From: Shewanella sp. CG12_big_fil_rev_8_21_14_0_65_47_15
Lineage (GTDB): Bacteria; Pseudomonadota; Gammaproteobacteria; Enterobacterales; Shewanellaceae
Reading direction: 5' to 3'
Assembly (NCBI RefSeq): GCF_002783505.1
Contig: NZ_PFGL01000021.1
Coordinates: 1-64,000, forward strand
DNA length: 64,000 bases
Part shown: in pieces, positions 35,605 to 45,110 of the stretch
Layout of the letters: every line of letters begins with the position of its first letter
How positions within the stretch are numbered: the first letter of the stretch is position 1
Made by a program: the position numbers and the translations under genes
The notes under the pieces: generated by a model
What the model was told of the DNA's origin: nothing
The model's database searches: none
The model's input: only the letters and a program-made list of their open reading frames with translations

Positions 35605-35708
35605 TTTATGCTTCCATTGAGTTGATGATGGCTTAAGTTCATAACGAGGACATTTGCTTGCGTCCTGTCGATGTGAAGCATATTACCGACTCGCATAAAA
35701 TTAAGATA

Positions 35709-35745
35709 ACGGGTAAAAACTATCATCCTAATCGATTTAATCGAA
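35709..35745 (-). promoter_or_regulatory. Candidate OxyR binding site upstream of ahpC
   Basis: Read on the minus strand, the 37 bases fit the four-part OxyR pattern ATAG-N7-CTAT-N7-ATAG-N7-CTAT: the elements are TTCG, CGAT, ATAG, CCGT, with the nTnnnAn spacers (ATTAAAT, TTTTTAC) intact. Eleven of 16 core positions and all four spacer T/A positions match by my count. It lies about 105 bases before the ahpC start, and TAATAT at about 35680 could be the -10 box. Confidence 0.5.
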
Positions 35746-35753
35746 TCTCAATG

Positions 35754-35781
35754 CGATTGGGTCGGACTCAATCGGTTTTTT
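35754..35781 (+). terminator. Plus-strand intrinsic terminator inside the ahpC upstream region
   Basis: Stem CGATTGGG / CTCAATCG (one G-T pair), loop TCGGA, then GTTTTTT. No plus-strand gene precedes it within 450 bases, so it may end a small noncoding transcript from the ahpC promoter region. Confidence 0.6.
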
Positions 35782-35872
35782 CACAGCTGCTGCGGGCTTG
35801 GCGTGATTGGAATTGGGTCTGGGTTTTAGCCGATGATTTTTCTATAGATGGATTGAGCTAAATTTCAGACAT

Positions 35873-35900
35873 AAAAAAGGGATATCAGTGATATCCCTTT
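35873..35900 (-). terminator. Terminator of the M17 aminopeptidase gene
   Basis: Eleven-pair stem AAAGGGATATC / GATATCCCTTT with loop AGT; the six As on the left become a T-tract on the minus strand. Confidence 0.88.
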
Positions 35901-35942
35901 CATCGTAAATTCAGTTAAAACAAGATGCTGAGAACCTAGAAC

Positions 35943-37472
35943 CTAGTTTTTCTTCGGCTGAGTTAACCAAGTGCTGAGTAAGCGCACGCCATAACCTGTG
36001 GCGCCCGCAGGCACAACGGCGGTATCGGTGGCGGTTAAGGCATTGCCCGCGATATCCAAATGTGCCCAAGGCTGTTCGCCCGCAAAGCGTTTTAAGAACA
36101 TGGCCGCAGAGGAAGCGCCCGCGCTGCCTTCTTTACCTGTGTTTTTCAGATCCGCGATTGTGGATTTAAGCTCATCTGCATAGGCTTGATCTAAGGGTAG
36201 ACGCCAGACCTTTTCGCCAACCTGTTGACCCGCATAGGTTAACTGTTGAACCAAGGTCTCAGAGTCGGTAAACAATCCCGCATACACGCTGCCGAGTGCG
36301 CCGACTTTTGAACCCGTTAAGGTCGCTACATCGACAATAATAGAAGGCTTATAGTTTTCTCTGGCATACCAGAGGCCATCGGCGAGCACTAGGCGACCTT
36401 CGGCATCGGTATTGAGCACTTCAACGGTGAGCCCTTGGGCGGTTTTTATTACATCCCCCGGGATCATCGCATGGCCCGAGACCATATTCTCCGCCATCGG
36501 CATAATTGCCACTAGGTTTACCGGTGCTTTTTGAATCGCCATGGCTTTTACTGTGCCCAGTACCGTGGCTGCGCCCGCCATATCCGACTTCATCCGTGCG
36601 ATAGAGGTACCCGTTGCCTTAATATTATAACCGCCAGAGTCGAAGGTAATACCTTTACCCACCAAGGCGATAGGGGCTTCTTTACTGCCCGGCCAATGGG
36701 CGACCACTAACTTAGGCGGGCGCTCGCTGCCTTTGCCCACCGCCGCTAAGGCGCCCAGATGTAAACGTTCGATATCTTTGGCTTCTAATACAGTGACTTT
36801 AACGCCGAGGGACTTGAGTTTTCTCGCCTCATTGGCAAAGCTCTCGGGATACAGAATACCCGCGGGCGCATTGGTCAGATCCCGCGCTAAAAACACACCC
36901 GCTTCAACCGCTTGCAGATTCTTATGGTGTTTTTGATTAAGGCTTAAATCATCAACACCGATCTGATAGTTTTTCTCGGCGTGATCGCTAGTCTTGAATT
37001 GGGTGTAGCGGTAGCTGCGTAGCTCAATACCATGGGCCAATTCGGCACCAAATAGGGGCGTTGTTAAGCCTTGGGTTAGCACTCGGACTGTGGCTTGTGG
37101 CACAGTTTCCAGCTTGGCGGCAACATTACCACCTAAGGTGTTGATATCGCCTGGGGTTAAATTTTTAGCATCGCCAATACCGACCAAGAGCACTCGCTTC
37201 GCATCGATTTCGCTCGGCACTAAAATCTCAAGGATTTCACCTTGTTTGCCGGAAAAACTGTTATCCGCCGTGGCGAGATTTAGCTGATCTTGGGTTGATT
37301 GGGGTAAAACGTCGATCCCATAGGTAGTGGCATCTGCGCTTTGAAAGAGGACTAATGTGTCTGAATTGAGTGAGTTACGAGTGTCAAAACTAAAGGTTTC
37401 GGCGTTAGCATTGAGAGAGTTAAGGCACGCCAGAGCCATAACGCTTAACATAAATTGGTGCTTATTTTTCAT
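35943..37472 (-). CDS. Secreted leucyl aminopeptidase family (M17) protein
   Basis: 509 residues. A signal peptide (LSVMALACLNSLNANAE) makes this a periplasmic or exported member, unlike cytosolic PepA. The metal and active-site segments of M17 are complete: VGKGITFDSGGYNIKATG (about 280), MKSDMAGAA, and the family signature NTDAEGRLVLADGL (about 360), which bind two metal ions and remove N-terminal residues from peptides. It is likely used for scavenging peptides outside the cytosol. Monocistronic, with its own terminator. Confidence 0.92.
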   Translation of the reverse strand: MKNKHQFMLSVMALACLNSLNANAETFSFDTRNSLNSDTLVLFQSADATTYGIDVLPQSTQDQLNLATADNSFSGKQGEILEILVPSEIDAKRVLLVGIGDAKNLTPGDINTLGGNVAAKLETVPQATVRVLTQGLTTPLFGAELAHGIELRSYRYTQFKTSDHAEKNYQIGVDDLSLNQKHHKNLQAVEAGVFLARDLTNAPAGILYPESFANEARKLKSLGVKVTVLEAKDIERLHLGALAAVGKGSERPPKLVVAHWPGSKEAPIALVGKGITFDSGGYNIKATGTSIARMKSDMAGAATVLGTVKAMAIQKAPVNLVAIMPMAENMVSGHAMIPGDVIKTAQGLTVEVLNTDAEGRLVLADGLWYARENYKPSIIVDVATLTGSKVGALGSVYAGLFTDSETLVQQLTYAGQQVGEKVWRLPLDQAYADELKSTIADLKNTGKEGSAGASSAAMFLKRFAGEQPWAHLDIAGNALTATDTAVVPAGATGYGVRLLSTWLTQPKKN

Positions 37473-37561
37473 TGTGACAACTCATATCATAGGAATTTGT
37501 GAAGAATAACAAAGCTCAGCCTTAGGGTTAACTAATTTAAGCCATTTGACTGAGATTAATC

Positions 37562-38305
37562 TTAAATCCAAGGTCCAAAGCGTGTCAGTGACCGCTCAAG
37601 GGCAAAACCCAATTGTTGCGACAAAGATTGAGCCTGACTTTTAAGTGCCGAAGTACCTAAAAGCTGTGGTGATTGGCTGGCAAAAATCACCCAATTACCG
37701 CCGCCAGTGAGGCAAGCATTCACATGGGCAAAGTGCTGTTGTAAGTCGGCTAACAACTCGCGATTTTGGCTATGTTCTTTCCAGCAGTTCAGCACTAAAT
37801 AGCCGTTGGGTTTGATAAGGTGAGTACATTGCCCAAGGAAGACAGGCGAAAGCTGCCCGGTTTCAACGCCTTTGGCTGTGTAGATATCGGCAAAAATAAC
37901 ATCGACTTTTTTATGCTCGCCAGTAGCCAAAAAGGCGATAGCATCATCATTGATAAGATTCAGTTTTTTACCTATCGGTAGCTGAAAATAGCGCTTTGCC
38001 AGTTCGATCACCGCGGGCCTAAGCTCGACTGCCGTGAGTCTGATAGCTGCATCAAAATGGCGCAGTGAGTGAATAATTGAGCCGCCGCCTAACCCTAACA
38101 CTATGGCGCTCTTGGGCTTACAAAACAGTAAAACCAACAACATGGCTTGTACATAAGTGTGCTGGGGGATATGGGGGGCAGCCTTAAGGATTTTACTCTG
38201 TTCATCATTATCCCCAAAGGACAGGATCCGTGAGTCGTCGTAGTCGAGCACGCGAATGGGACCAAGCGCATCTTGGGTTTCGTATAACAGGGTAGAATCG
38301 GCCAT
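37562..38305 (-). CDS. Spermidine synthase-like methyltransferase-fold protein
   Basis: 247 residues. VLGLGGGSIIHSLRHF (about 68-83) and TAVELRPAVIELAKRYF form the nucleotide-binding part of the spermidine synthase fold, and DVIFADIYTAKGV replaces the usual aspartate loop. It lacks the N-terminal beta domain typical of true SpeE, so polyamine synthesis is not assured. It starts near, and divergent from, the MscS-like gene. Confidence 0.8.
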   Translation of the reverse strand: MADSTLLYETQDALGPIRVLDYDDSRILSFGDNDEQSKILKAAPHIPQHTYVQAMLLVLLFCKPKSAIVLGLGGGSIIHSLRHFDAAIRLTAVELRPAVIELAKRYFQLPIGKKLNLINDDAIAFLATGEHKKVDVIFADIYTAKGVETGQLSPVFLGQCTHLIKPNGYLVLNCWKEHSQNRELLADLQQHFAHVNACLTGGGNWVIFASQSPQLLGTSALKSQAQSLSQQLGFALERSLTRFGPWI

Positions 38306-38408
38306 AGTGTGTGGTTACTCAGTTTTATTGTTGAGCTTATTTGCGGCCCTATAACTGCTCGCGCAAAAAAGTTAGAATTCAGACGGTTTCGTAAATTGAG
38401 TGACTATT

Positions 38409-38954
38409 ATGACAAATCAAATCCTGCTTGCCTGTATTTATCTTGCAGTGTTTATCTTTTTACAGCGGGCTTTAACCCATTGGGTGAGAAAACTGGCGCA
38501 AATGAAGCAAGTGAGTGTGGCGCGCACTAGCTTAGTCACTCGTTTTATCTCCTATGTGATGTTTTTTATTACGCTGTCATTGATGGCCGTGTCCCTTGGG
38601 TTAGGTTATCAGGATGTGTCGTTATTTGTGTCATCCGCCTTTGCTGTGATGGGCGTGGCATTAGTTGCTCAGTGGTCGATATTGAGTAACCTAACCGCAG
38701 GTGTGTTGATCTTTTTCGTGTTTCCCTATCGTATCGGTGAGCGTATTCGCGTGGTCGATAAGGATGAAGATATCAGCGGCGTGATCATCGAAATCGCATT
38801 ATTCCATGTGCTTATCCACCGGGATAATGGCGATACCATCACTTACCCCAATAACCTCATGCTGCAAAAAGCCGTATTAAAGCTCGCCGATCAGAGTCCA
38901 CTTGCCGAGCGTAGGGCTTTGCTCGAAGGCAAAAAGAAGTTTGACCCAGAGTAA
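38409..38954 (+). CDS. MscS-family mechanosensitive channel-like protein
   Basis: 181 residues from the ATG at 38409 (a GTG nine bases earlier lacks a ribosome site). Three hydrophobic helices (about 5-25, 45-68, 75-100) and an MscS beta domain: VAQWSILSNLTAGVLIFFVF corresponds to the pore helix and its exit, then YRIGERIRVVDKDEDISGVI. It lacks the extended C-terminal cytosolic chamber of E. coli MscS, so it is a short version that may act in osmotic response. Confidence 0.85.
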   Translation: MTNQILLACIYLAVFIFLQRALTHWVRKLAQMKQVSVARTSLVTRFISYVMFFITLSLMAVSLGLGYQDVSLFVSSAFAVMGVALVAQWSILSNLTAGVLIFFVFPYRIGERIRVVDKDEDISGVIIEIALFHVLIHRDNGDTITYPNNLMLQKAVLKLADQSPLAERRALLEGKKKFDPE

Positions 38955-39105
38955 TCGAAGTTATTTCCGAAAGGCTCTCTTTTGCGATGCAGTGCATTAG
39001 CCATAACGGCAAATGCTATATTGTAAAGATGAGAACTTATACTCTGTATAGGTTTATGACTGGACACACGATATACGCAATGCAACTTGGCCATTAAAAG
39101 CCTTA

Positions 39106-39369
39106 GTGGTCACTACTTTACTCAATTTAAATACCTCAAGCGCCTATCAAGAATTACGCACGCTGAGGGCAAAACTGCGGCAACAAAATAAACCTATTAC
39201 CGGGCTTAAACTTGCCACAACGCTCCATAAATACTCTGAGCGTGGCCAAGTCTATGTGGACGCTATCAGTGAAATGATCCGTTATCACGGGTTGCAACGG
39301 GTCGATGAGGCCTATCTCACGGATACTGCCCCTTTACATCTGATAACAAAAGAGGATGCGATAAAGTAA
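39106..39369 (+). CDS. Hypothetical protein, 87 residues
   Basis: Reads from a GTG at 39106 with no obvious ribosome site, so the start is uncertain. The protein is basic and helical (YQELRTLRAKLRQQNKPITG) and ends before a strong terminator, which supports a real transcript. No family recognised. Confidence 0.55.
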   Translation: MVTTLLNLNTSSAYQELRTLRAKLRQQNKPITGLKLATTLHKYSERGQVYVDAISEMIRYHGLQRVDEAYLTDTAPLHLITKEDAIK

Positions 39370-39375
39370 ATGATA

Positions 39376-39405
39376 AGGGCCACCATAGGAGTGGCCCTCT
39401 CTTTT
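39376..39405 (+). terminator. Intrinsic terminator after the 87-residue hypothetical gene
   Basis: Stem AGGGCCAC / GTGGCCCT with loop CATAGGA, followed by CTCTTTT. Confidence 0.85.
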
Positions 39406-39474
39406 ACACTTAATCTTATATAGCTAGCATTGTCTATTTGGGAGTATGGATAGTTAAGACGTAACTAAAAGAGG

Positions 39475-39687
39475 TTATCGCTCAATAATTTGAGTAACGT
39501 CGTCTTGCTTGATCATCACTTCTCGCCCTTCTTCATCGTGATATATATACATGCCAGTGTCTTTATCCAGCTTAGGTTTGCTGTCTGTGGTGATCATTTT
39601 CCCATCCTTAGTGCTCATAATGTATTGTGAACTGCAGGCTGCAAGTCCCAGTATACAAGCTAGGATCAATATGACTTTATTCATCAT
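39475..39687 (-). CDS. YgdI/YgdR-family small lipoprotein
   Basis: 70 residues. Signal with lipobox LGLAACSS (Cys18), then the DUF903 core YIMSTKDGKMITTDSKPKL and EGREVMIKQDDVTQIIER. Small outer-membrane or periplasmic lipoproteins of this family are common and of unknown role. Confidence 0.9.
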   Translation of the reverse strand: MMNKVILILACILGLAACSSQYIMSTKDGKMITTDSKPKLDKDTGMYIYHDEEGREVMIKQDDVTQIIER

Positions 39688-39800
39688 TTCCCTCTCTTAG
39701 CCTCATTCTCACCGCGAGAATGTTCAAATAAGCCTAGTTCACCTAGATCCACTTGGGCAAGGTGATGGATGTTTTTGTTTTGCGCAAATTTTATTCGCTA

Positions 39801-40535
39801 TCACAATACTTTGTGGAAAAATGCCACCGCATGCAGATACATTTGCAGTGCGAGTGCGGGGTCAAAGCGTTCACCTTCATCGCGCATAAAGGCGTGCTGG
39901 GCGTTGACTTCAAGCCAAGTGAAATTACGATTCAGTGCCATTAATTGTTGGTGGATTAACGCTCGACCTTCGGGGGAAACGTGGGGGTCTTGTTTGCCAA
40001 ACACTAGCACTAACTCCCCTTGAATATCACCACTGCGGCTCAGTGAATCATTGCCGTAGTTGCAGGGCAAAGTATTGGAATGAATGTCCGTTGGGTAGAG
40101 GCAAAATGCTCCGAGAATCGAGGGGTTGAGTGCCGCACGGTAGGCTAAGTGACCACCGATACATACGCCCATGCTGCCTACCTTGCCGCTGCAATAGCTT
40201 TGCTGATTGGCAAAGTCGATAAGCGCTTGAGTGTCGCTATCGTGTTGCTCTAGGGATTTAGCAAATTTATCGGCATTGCCTTTATCTTTACCCGGATCAT
40301 CGTAGGCCAGCACTGTGCCTATGGGATTGAGTTCATGGAATATTTCGGGCACTAGTACGACAAAACCGTGGCCAGCGAGAATAGTGGCGGCGCGGGCGAT
40401 GGGGGCCGTTTGCTGAAATATCTCGGAATAGAAGATGATGCAAGGGAATGGCCCCTGTGCGTCAGGGCGGTAGATATAAGTGCGCATTTGCCCTGTAGGG
40501 GTGGTGATATCCTGAGATTCTTGAATGACTAACAT
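39801..40535 (-). CDS. Dienelactone hydrolase family protein
   Basis: 244-residue alpha/beta hydrolase. The nucleophile elbow is GVCIGGH (Cys near 124, as in dienelactone hydrolase rather than Ser), with Asp in FGKQDPHV and His in AQHAFMRDEGERFDP completing the triad. The substrate is unknown; many such proteins act on carboxymethylene lactones or short esters. It lies downstream of ldhA on the same strand, with a hairpin (40551-40574) in the gap, so it may be co-transcribed. Confidence 0.88.
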   Translation of the reverse strand: MLVIQESQDITTPTGQMRTYIYRPDAQGPFPCIIFYSEIFQQTAPIARAATILAGHGFVVLVPEIFHELNPIGTVLAYDDPGKDKGNADKFAKSLEQHDSDTQALIDFANQQSYCSGKVGSMGVCIGGHLAYRAALNPSILGAFCLYPTDIHSNTLPCNYGNDSLSRSGDIQGELVLVFGKQDPHVSPEGRALIHQQLMALNRNFTWLEVNAQHAFMRDEGERFDPALALQMYLHAVAFFHKVL

Positions 40536-40602
40536 ATTAAGATCCCTCTATGAGGCTTCGAAGATGAAGCCTCACTTTAGCAGTCAGGGATTTATCTGTC
40601 AG

Positions 40603-41592
40603 TTAAAACAGCTCGTTACCCGAAAGCTCGCCAGCACGCAGGGCTTTTAGGTTATTCAGGGTAGTTTTGGCGATCGCGCTTAAGGCCTCTTCGGTGAGGA
40701 AGGCCTGATGCCCGGTAAAAATCACATTATGGCAGGCAGATAAACGGCGGAATACATCGTCTTGGATGATTTCATTGGATTTATCTTCAAAGAATAGGCC
40801 CTTCTCGTTTTCATACACATCGAGTCCGAGTGAACCGATCTGGCCGAGTTTTAAGGCTTCCATTGCATCGAAGGCGTTGAGTAAACCACCGCGACTGGTG
40901 TTGATCACCATCACGCCGGGTTTCATCTTGGCGAAGCTTTCTTTATTGAGTAAGTGATGATTATCGGCGGTTAATGGGCAATGTAAGCTAATGATATCGC
41001 TGTTGGCATAGATGGAATCCAGATCTTGGTATTCTACATTTAATGCGACAACCGCTGGATTGATAAAAGGATCGAAGGCGATGACTTTGCAGCCAAAGCC
41101 CAGTAACACTTTGATGGTGGCGACCCCGATTTTACCCGTGCCAATTACCCCCACGGTTTTGCCGAACATGTTAAAGCCGACTAAACCTTCGAGGGAGAAG
41201 TTAGCATCGCGGGTACGTTGGTAGGCTTTGTGGATTTTACGATTCAGGGTCAACATCAAGGCGACAGTATGTTCGGCAACCGACTCGGGGGAGTAGGCGG
41301 GCACGTTCACTACCTGCATCCCTAAGCGTTTAGCGGCGACTAAATCGACATTGTTAAACCCGGCGCAGCGCATGGCGATAATTTTCGTGCCACCCTTGGC
41401 GAGTTCGACCAGAACTTCTTCACAGAGGGAATCATTCACAAAGGCGCAGATGATGTCATACCCTTCGGCAAGTTTTACCGTCTGCATGCATAGGCGGTAA
41501 TCGAAATACTCAATTTGTGCACCAAAATCGACATTAGTACGGTTAAAATATTCCATGTCATACTGCTTTGCGCTAAAAAATCCAATTCTCAT
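40603..41592 (-). CDS. ldhA: D-lactate dehydrogenase, fermentative
   Basis: 329 residues from the ATG at 41592 (TAGGTG upstream; an earlier GTG would add three residues). It matches E. coli LdhA: ALRCAGFNNVDL-like MRCAGFNNVDLVAAKRLGMQ, the NAD-binding VGVIGTGKIGVA, SLHCPLT, NTSRGG, DVYENEKGLFFEDKSN and CHNVIFTGHQAFLT with the catalytic His. It reduces pyruvate to D-lactate with NADH in the cytosol. Upstream of fccA in the same orientation order but separated by a terminator. Confidence 0.94.
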   Translation of the reverse strand: MRIGFFSAKQYDMEYFNRTNVDFGAQIEYFDYRLCMQTVKLAEGYDIICAFVNDSLCEEVLVELAKGGTKIIAMRCAGFNNVDLVAAKRLGMQVVNVPAYSPESVAEHTVALMLTLNRKIHKAYQRTRDANFSLEGLVGFNMFGKTVGVIGTGKIGVATIKVLLGFGCKVIAFDPFINPAVVALNVEYQDLDSIYANSDIISLHCPLTADNHHLLNKESFAKMKPGVMVINTSRGGLLNAFDAMEALKLGQIGSLGLDVYENEKGLFFEDKSNEIIQDDVFRRLSACHNVIFTGHQAFLTEEALSAIAKTTLNNLKALRAGELSGNELF

Positions 41593-41711
41593 TTTAATCA
41601 CCTACCAAGTCTATTGATTACTGGCAATGAGTGTAAGTGACTCCGGGCTTTTTGTCCTCAGGCAGAGCGGCTACAGCCATTAAAAGAGTGAGCTTTGTCA
41701 TCAATTGAGCA

Positions 41712-41742
41712 TAAAAAAAGCGAGCCCCTGACGGCTCGCTTA
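41712..41742 (-). terminator. Terminator of fccA
   Basis: Stem AAGCGAGCC / GGCTCGCTT with loop CCTGAC; the A-run on the left is the minus-strand T-tract. Confidence 0.88.
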
Positions 41743-41825
41743 TAGGCTGCTTAATGTTAAGCGAAGGTTCTTATAGGTCGTGCTATAGGAACCAAGGGTA
41801 AATCCTTTTACCCTGTGTCGGTTTA

Positions 41826-43616
41826 CTAGTGATCTTTAGCGTATTTCGCGGCAGAAGCACCCGCGATACGGCCGTAGGTCACGATATCGGAGATAGCGTT
41901 GCCCCCTAAGCGGTTAGCACCGTGAACACCACCAGTGACTTCACCTGCGGCATATAAGCCTTCGATTGGCTTACCGGTTTTTTCGCTCTTCACTTCGGCC
42001 TTAGTATCAATCATAACACCACCCATAGTGTGGTGAACGGCTGGTGCGATTTCTAATGCGTAGAAAGGTGCTGTGGCTAATTCACGTGGTAAGTCAGGGC
42101 GTTCAAATTGAGCATCTTTACCTGATTTCACGAAGCCATTGTATGCCGTGATGGTTTTAGCCAATTCCGCCGCTGGAATATCTAACTGTTTAGCCAGATC
42201 TTCAACGGTTTTGCCTTCTTTAACTATGTTCAAGTGTACATACCCTTCGATGGCTTTTAAGCTCTTACGGATAGAGTCATCGAATACGAGGTAAGCACTT
42301 TCACCTTTTTGCTGAAGGATTGCCGCAGACGCTTTATCACGGGTGGTGATTTCGTTCATAAAGCGGTTACCATCACGGTTCACCACGATTGCGCCGTTAC
42401 CACGTACCGCTTCGGTGATCATCACCCCGCCGGCTGGTGAGTAGGTTGGGTGAGCTTGGATGTATTCTAGGTCGCGGGTTGCCGCGCCAGCCTGTAGCGC
42501 TACGTCTAAGCCATCACCAGTTGCGCCTGGGTGGTTAGTCGCCTTAAAGCCTTTTAACTTAGGATCGTATTTAGCGACACGGTCGTTGTTTTTCGCAAAG
42601 CCACCGGCTGCAATCACAACGGCATCGGCTTTGATCACGTAGTAGCCAGTGTATTCACCTTTTACTAATACACCGGTAATTTTACCGCTTGCATCTTCAA
42701 GGATTCGGACCACGCGGCTATTTAAACGGATATCAGTACCGCGTTTAACCGCGTTGTCCCATAGCACTTGTGCTACGTGGGCACCGACACCAGCACCGCC
42801 CGTTGGACGGTGACTACGGTTCACACTTGCGCCGCCCATACGACCAACGTCGGTCATATCGGCACCCATAGAAGTTAACCAATCGATAGAATCGGAAGAG
42901 TTATTCGCTAAGGTTTTAACCAGTTCAGGATCGTTAATATTACGGCCACCTTTCATGGTGTCGTCGATCATGATTTGTTTCTTGTCTTCGATACCTAACT
43001 TAGCCTGTGGCTTAGTTTCTGCAGCGTTCATACCGCCAGCAGCTAACTTAGTGTTACCGCCTGGGATAGGTTCTTTTTCAAGTAGAATCACTTTTGCGCC
43101 CGCATCACGGGCCGATACTGCAGCAGCAAGTCCTGCGCCACCTGAACCGATAATCACTACATCAGTGGTTTCTTTTACGCCAGCGGCGATGGCTTTATCT
43201 TGAGCAGCTTTGTCTGCATCGACAGGAACAAACTTGCGTTCCCACTTACCGCCAAATGGCATATCGAAGCCGAAGCTATGGCAAGCATCACAGTAGGTTA
43301 CGGATTTTTCGTGGCCTTTGTGGCAGCTAGTACAGGCAATCTCACCGATCAAGTGAGACTTATGGGGTGATACTTTATCTTTAGGTGTGGCGGCGGCCAT
43401 TTCTTTTAAATCGCCGTGGCAGCTAACACACTGGGCATTTTCATGGGTCAGGTTGTCGTTGCTGACACCGCCTTTGTCGGAGACATGGCAGCTATCACAG
43501 CTACCCATTTCACCGTGGAAATCGGCTAGTACTTCTGGGGCCGCATAGGCTGTACCAGCCATTGCGCCAGAGATCAGCATGGCTAGTGCTGTTTTTTGAA
43601 TCTTTCTTGTGAACAT
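41826..43616 (-). CDS. fccA: Periplasmic fumarate reductase, flavocytochrome c3
   Basis: 596 residues. Signal peptide ending AYAA, then an N-terminal tetraheme domain with four CxxCH motifs (CDSCH, CVSCH, CTSCH, CDACH; residues about 39-113) and a flavin domain beginning [14 protein letters not shown]. The C-terminal [17 protein letters not shown] closes the FAD-binding site. It reduces fumarate to succinate in the periplasm, receiving electrons from CymA and the quinol pool, and is an abundant carrier in Shewanella. GGAGGA lies before the ATG. Its long AT-rich upstream region suggests regulation by anaerobiosis or CRP, but I see no perfect site. Confidence 0.97.
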   Translation of the reverse strand: MFTRKIQKTALAMLISGAMAGTAYAAPEVLADFHGEMGSCDSCHVSDKGGVSNDNLTHENAQCVSCHGDLKEMAAATPKDKVSPHKSHLIGEIACTSCHKGHEKSVTYCDACHSFGFDMPFGGKWERKFVPVDADKAAQDKAIAAGVKETTDVVIIGSGGAGLAAAVSARDAGAKVILLEKEPIPGGNTKLAAGGMNAAETKPQAKLGIEDKKQIMIDDTMKGGRNINDPELVKTLANNSSDSIDWLTSMGADMTDVGRMGGASVNRSHRPTGGAGVGAHVAQVLWDNAVKRGTDIRLNSRVVRILEDASGKITGVLVKGEYTGYYVIKADAVVIAAGGFAKNNDRVAKYDPKLKGFKATNHPGATGDGLDVALQAGAATRDLEYIQAHPTYSPAGGVMITEAVRGNGAIVVNRDGNRFMNEITTRDKASAAILQQKGESAYLVFDDSIRKSLKAIEGYVHLNIVKEGKTVEDLAKQLDIPAAELAKTITAYNGFVKSGKDAQFERPDLPRELATAPFYALEIAPAVHHTMGGVMIDTKAEVKSEKTGKPIEGLYAAGEVTGGVHGANRLGGNAISDIVTYGRIAGASAAKYAKDH

Positions 43617-44102
43617 GGTAGTTCCTCCGCCGTATATTCATCTACTTAATAAGGGGTATTCATCGTGGCGTGATATTTATAATTTGCATGACTCACGCGC
43701 TTTAGAGCATTCTCCGTTAATAAAGTTAGCACTATCTAAAGAGGTATATGTGTATTTAGGTCACATAAAGCATGTTGCCGTATAAATAACATAGGAAAAG
43801 TGTGTCATATGACGGAAAAGATTGGCGAAATTGAGTATAGTCACCTATTGAGTACGGTATAACTTGTGCGAGTTAACATATTTGTTTGGCGGGGACGCAA
43901 TAATTAAATTATAAATTGATTTAGTGATCAGGAAGTGTATTCTGTTTTTTATATTATTGTTTTTATTTGGTTATTTTTATTTGAACAATAATGGGTAACC
44001 GTTAAGTATTCTGTATATAATCATTATTTTCCAGAATACTTATCGATTAATTATTATTATTTTTCTAAAATGTTATTGGTATTGTTTTTTAAGGTTAAAT
44101 TG
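43617..44102. other. fccA promoter region, noncoding
   Basis: About 485 AT-rich bases between divergent genes. It holds a perfect palindrome GTCATATGAC at about 43807-43816 and a TGTGACC-ACACA sequence near 43750 (minus strand) that resembles a CRP site but with one base too many. No coding frame is supported. Confidence 0.55.
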
Positions 44103-44513
44103 ATGCGCGAAGAGCATATATCGGAAAAACGTTTTTGGGTACAGCGACTGAGTAAAACGATACTAAGGGCATTACATATATTGGGTGTCGTCGGTGCCGG
44201 AGGAGGGATATTACTGGCGATTGATAAAAGCCTTTGGCTTAATTATTGGTATCTCGCTATGGCGACCGGCAGCATATTAATGTTTTGGGAAATTGTGCGG
44301 GATTGGCGCTGGCTTATCCAGCTTAAGGGTGTGTTAACCTTAGTAAAATTAGGCTTGCTTGGTCTGTTTGTGCCACTGGCTAATTTTAAGCCTGAGCTAT
44401 TAATCGTGATACTCTTTTTATCCGTGATTGTGTCCCATGGTCCTGCGGGACTGAGGCATTATTCTATTGTGCATCGTCGGCAAATTAATTCGAAAAAAGA
44501 AATTAAGGGCTAA
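44103..44513 (+). CDS. Hypothetical membrane protein
   Basis: 136 residues from the ATG at 44103 (AAGG 9 bases upstream). Four hydrophobic segments (ALHILGVVGAGGGILL, YWYLAMATGSILMFW, VLTLVKLGLLGLFVPL, LLIVILFLSVIVS). No family recognised. A methyltransferase gene follows after five bases, so the two are likely co-transcribed. Confidence 0.72.
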   Translation: MREEHISEKRFWVQRLSKTILRALHILGVVGAGGGILLAIDKSLWLNYWYLAMATGSILMFWEIVRDWRWLIQLKGVLTLVKLGLLGLFVPLANFKPELLIVILFLSVIVSHGPAGLRHYSIVHRRQINSKKEIKG

Positions 44514-44518
44514 TTCTA

Positions 44519-45055
44519 ATGTCCGTAACCCATGCGCCAATCGTGATCCCCGCTGCGTTAATCACTGAATTTACTTGGTCGACTCCTCGGTTCGATGGAT
44601 TTAAGGTGCTCGATCTTGCCTGCGGATCAGGGCGTAATGGAGCATGGTTTTTAGCGCAGGGGGCCGAGGTGACGTTTATCGACCGGGATCTGTCTGCCAT
44701 GTCGCGCATTGAGCATGCTAACGCCCGCAAATATCAATGGGATTTAGAAGCCGAGTCCGTGTCACCGTTGCCGATTGCAGAGTATGATATTGTCTTAGTG
44801 TTCAATTATCTGCATCGACCATTATTGCCGCAAATTGCCGCGAGTGTTAAGCCTAAGGGAATTATCGTCTATGAAACTTTTACTTGGCAGCAGGCTGAAA
44901 TAGGTCGGCCACGTAACCCTGATTTCTTACTGACTGAAAATGAACTCAAATCAGCATTTGCTAACTGGCAACCTTTGCATTACTTTGAGGGACTATTGAG
45001 CGATCCACTCACGGGACATGCGAGCTTTAAAGCACAGCTTATCGCCCAAAAATAA
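44519..45055 (+). CDS. Class I SAM-dependent methyltransferase
   Basis: 178 residues. VLDLACGSGRNGAWFL (about 23-38) is the SAM-binding motif I, with FIDRD as motif II and EYDIVLVFNYLHRPLL as motif IV; resembles TehB-like small methyltransferases. The substrate is unknown. Confidence 0.85.
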   Translation: MSVTHAPIVIPAALITEFTWSTPRFDGFKVLDLACGSGRNGAWFLAQGAEVTFIDRDLSAMSRIEHANARKYQWDLEAESVSPLPIAEYDIVLVFNYLHRPLLPQIAASVKPKGIIVYETFTWQQAEIGRPRNPDFLLTENELKSAFANWQPLHYFEGLLSDPLTGHASFKAQLIAQK

Positions 45056-45110
45056 AGTGTTGTCGCCTGCCTAAATTTACCGTCATAGATGCAGAGTTAG
45101 AGGCCATTGG

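Noticed and set aside
35658..35861. Plus-strand frame of 67 codons in the ahpC upstream region
   Set aside because: No ribosome site, atypical composition, and it runs across a strong intrinsic terminator and the OxyR-like site.
40551..40574. Hairpin TGAGGCTTC / GAAGCCTCA between ldhA and the dienelactone hydrolase gene as a terminator
   Set aside because: There is no T-tract on the minus strand and the next ribosome site follows directly, so it is not called as a terminator.
43740..43765. CRP-like site upstream of fccA
   Set aside because: Both half-sites are present (TGTGA and CACA), but the spacing is one base longer than the CRP pattern, so I do not call it.
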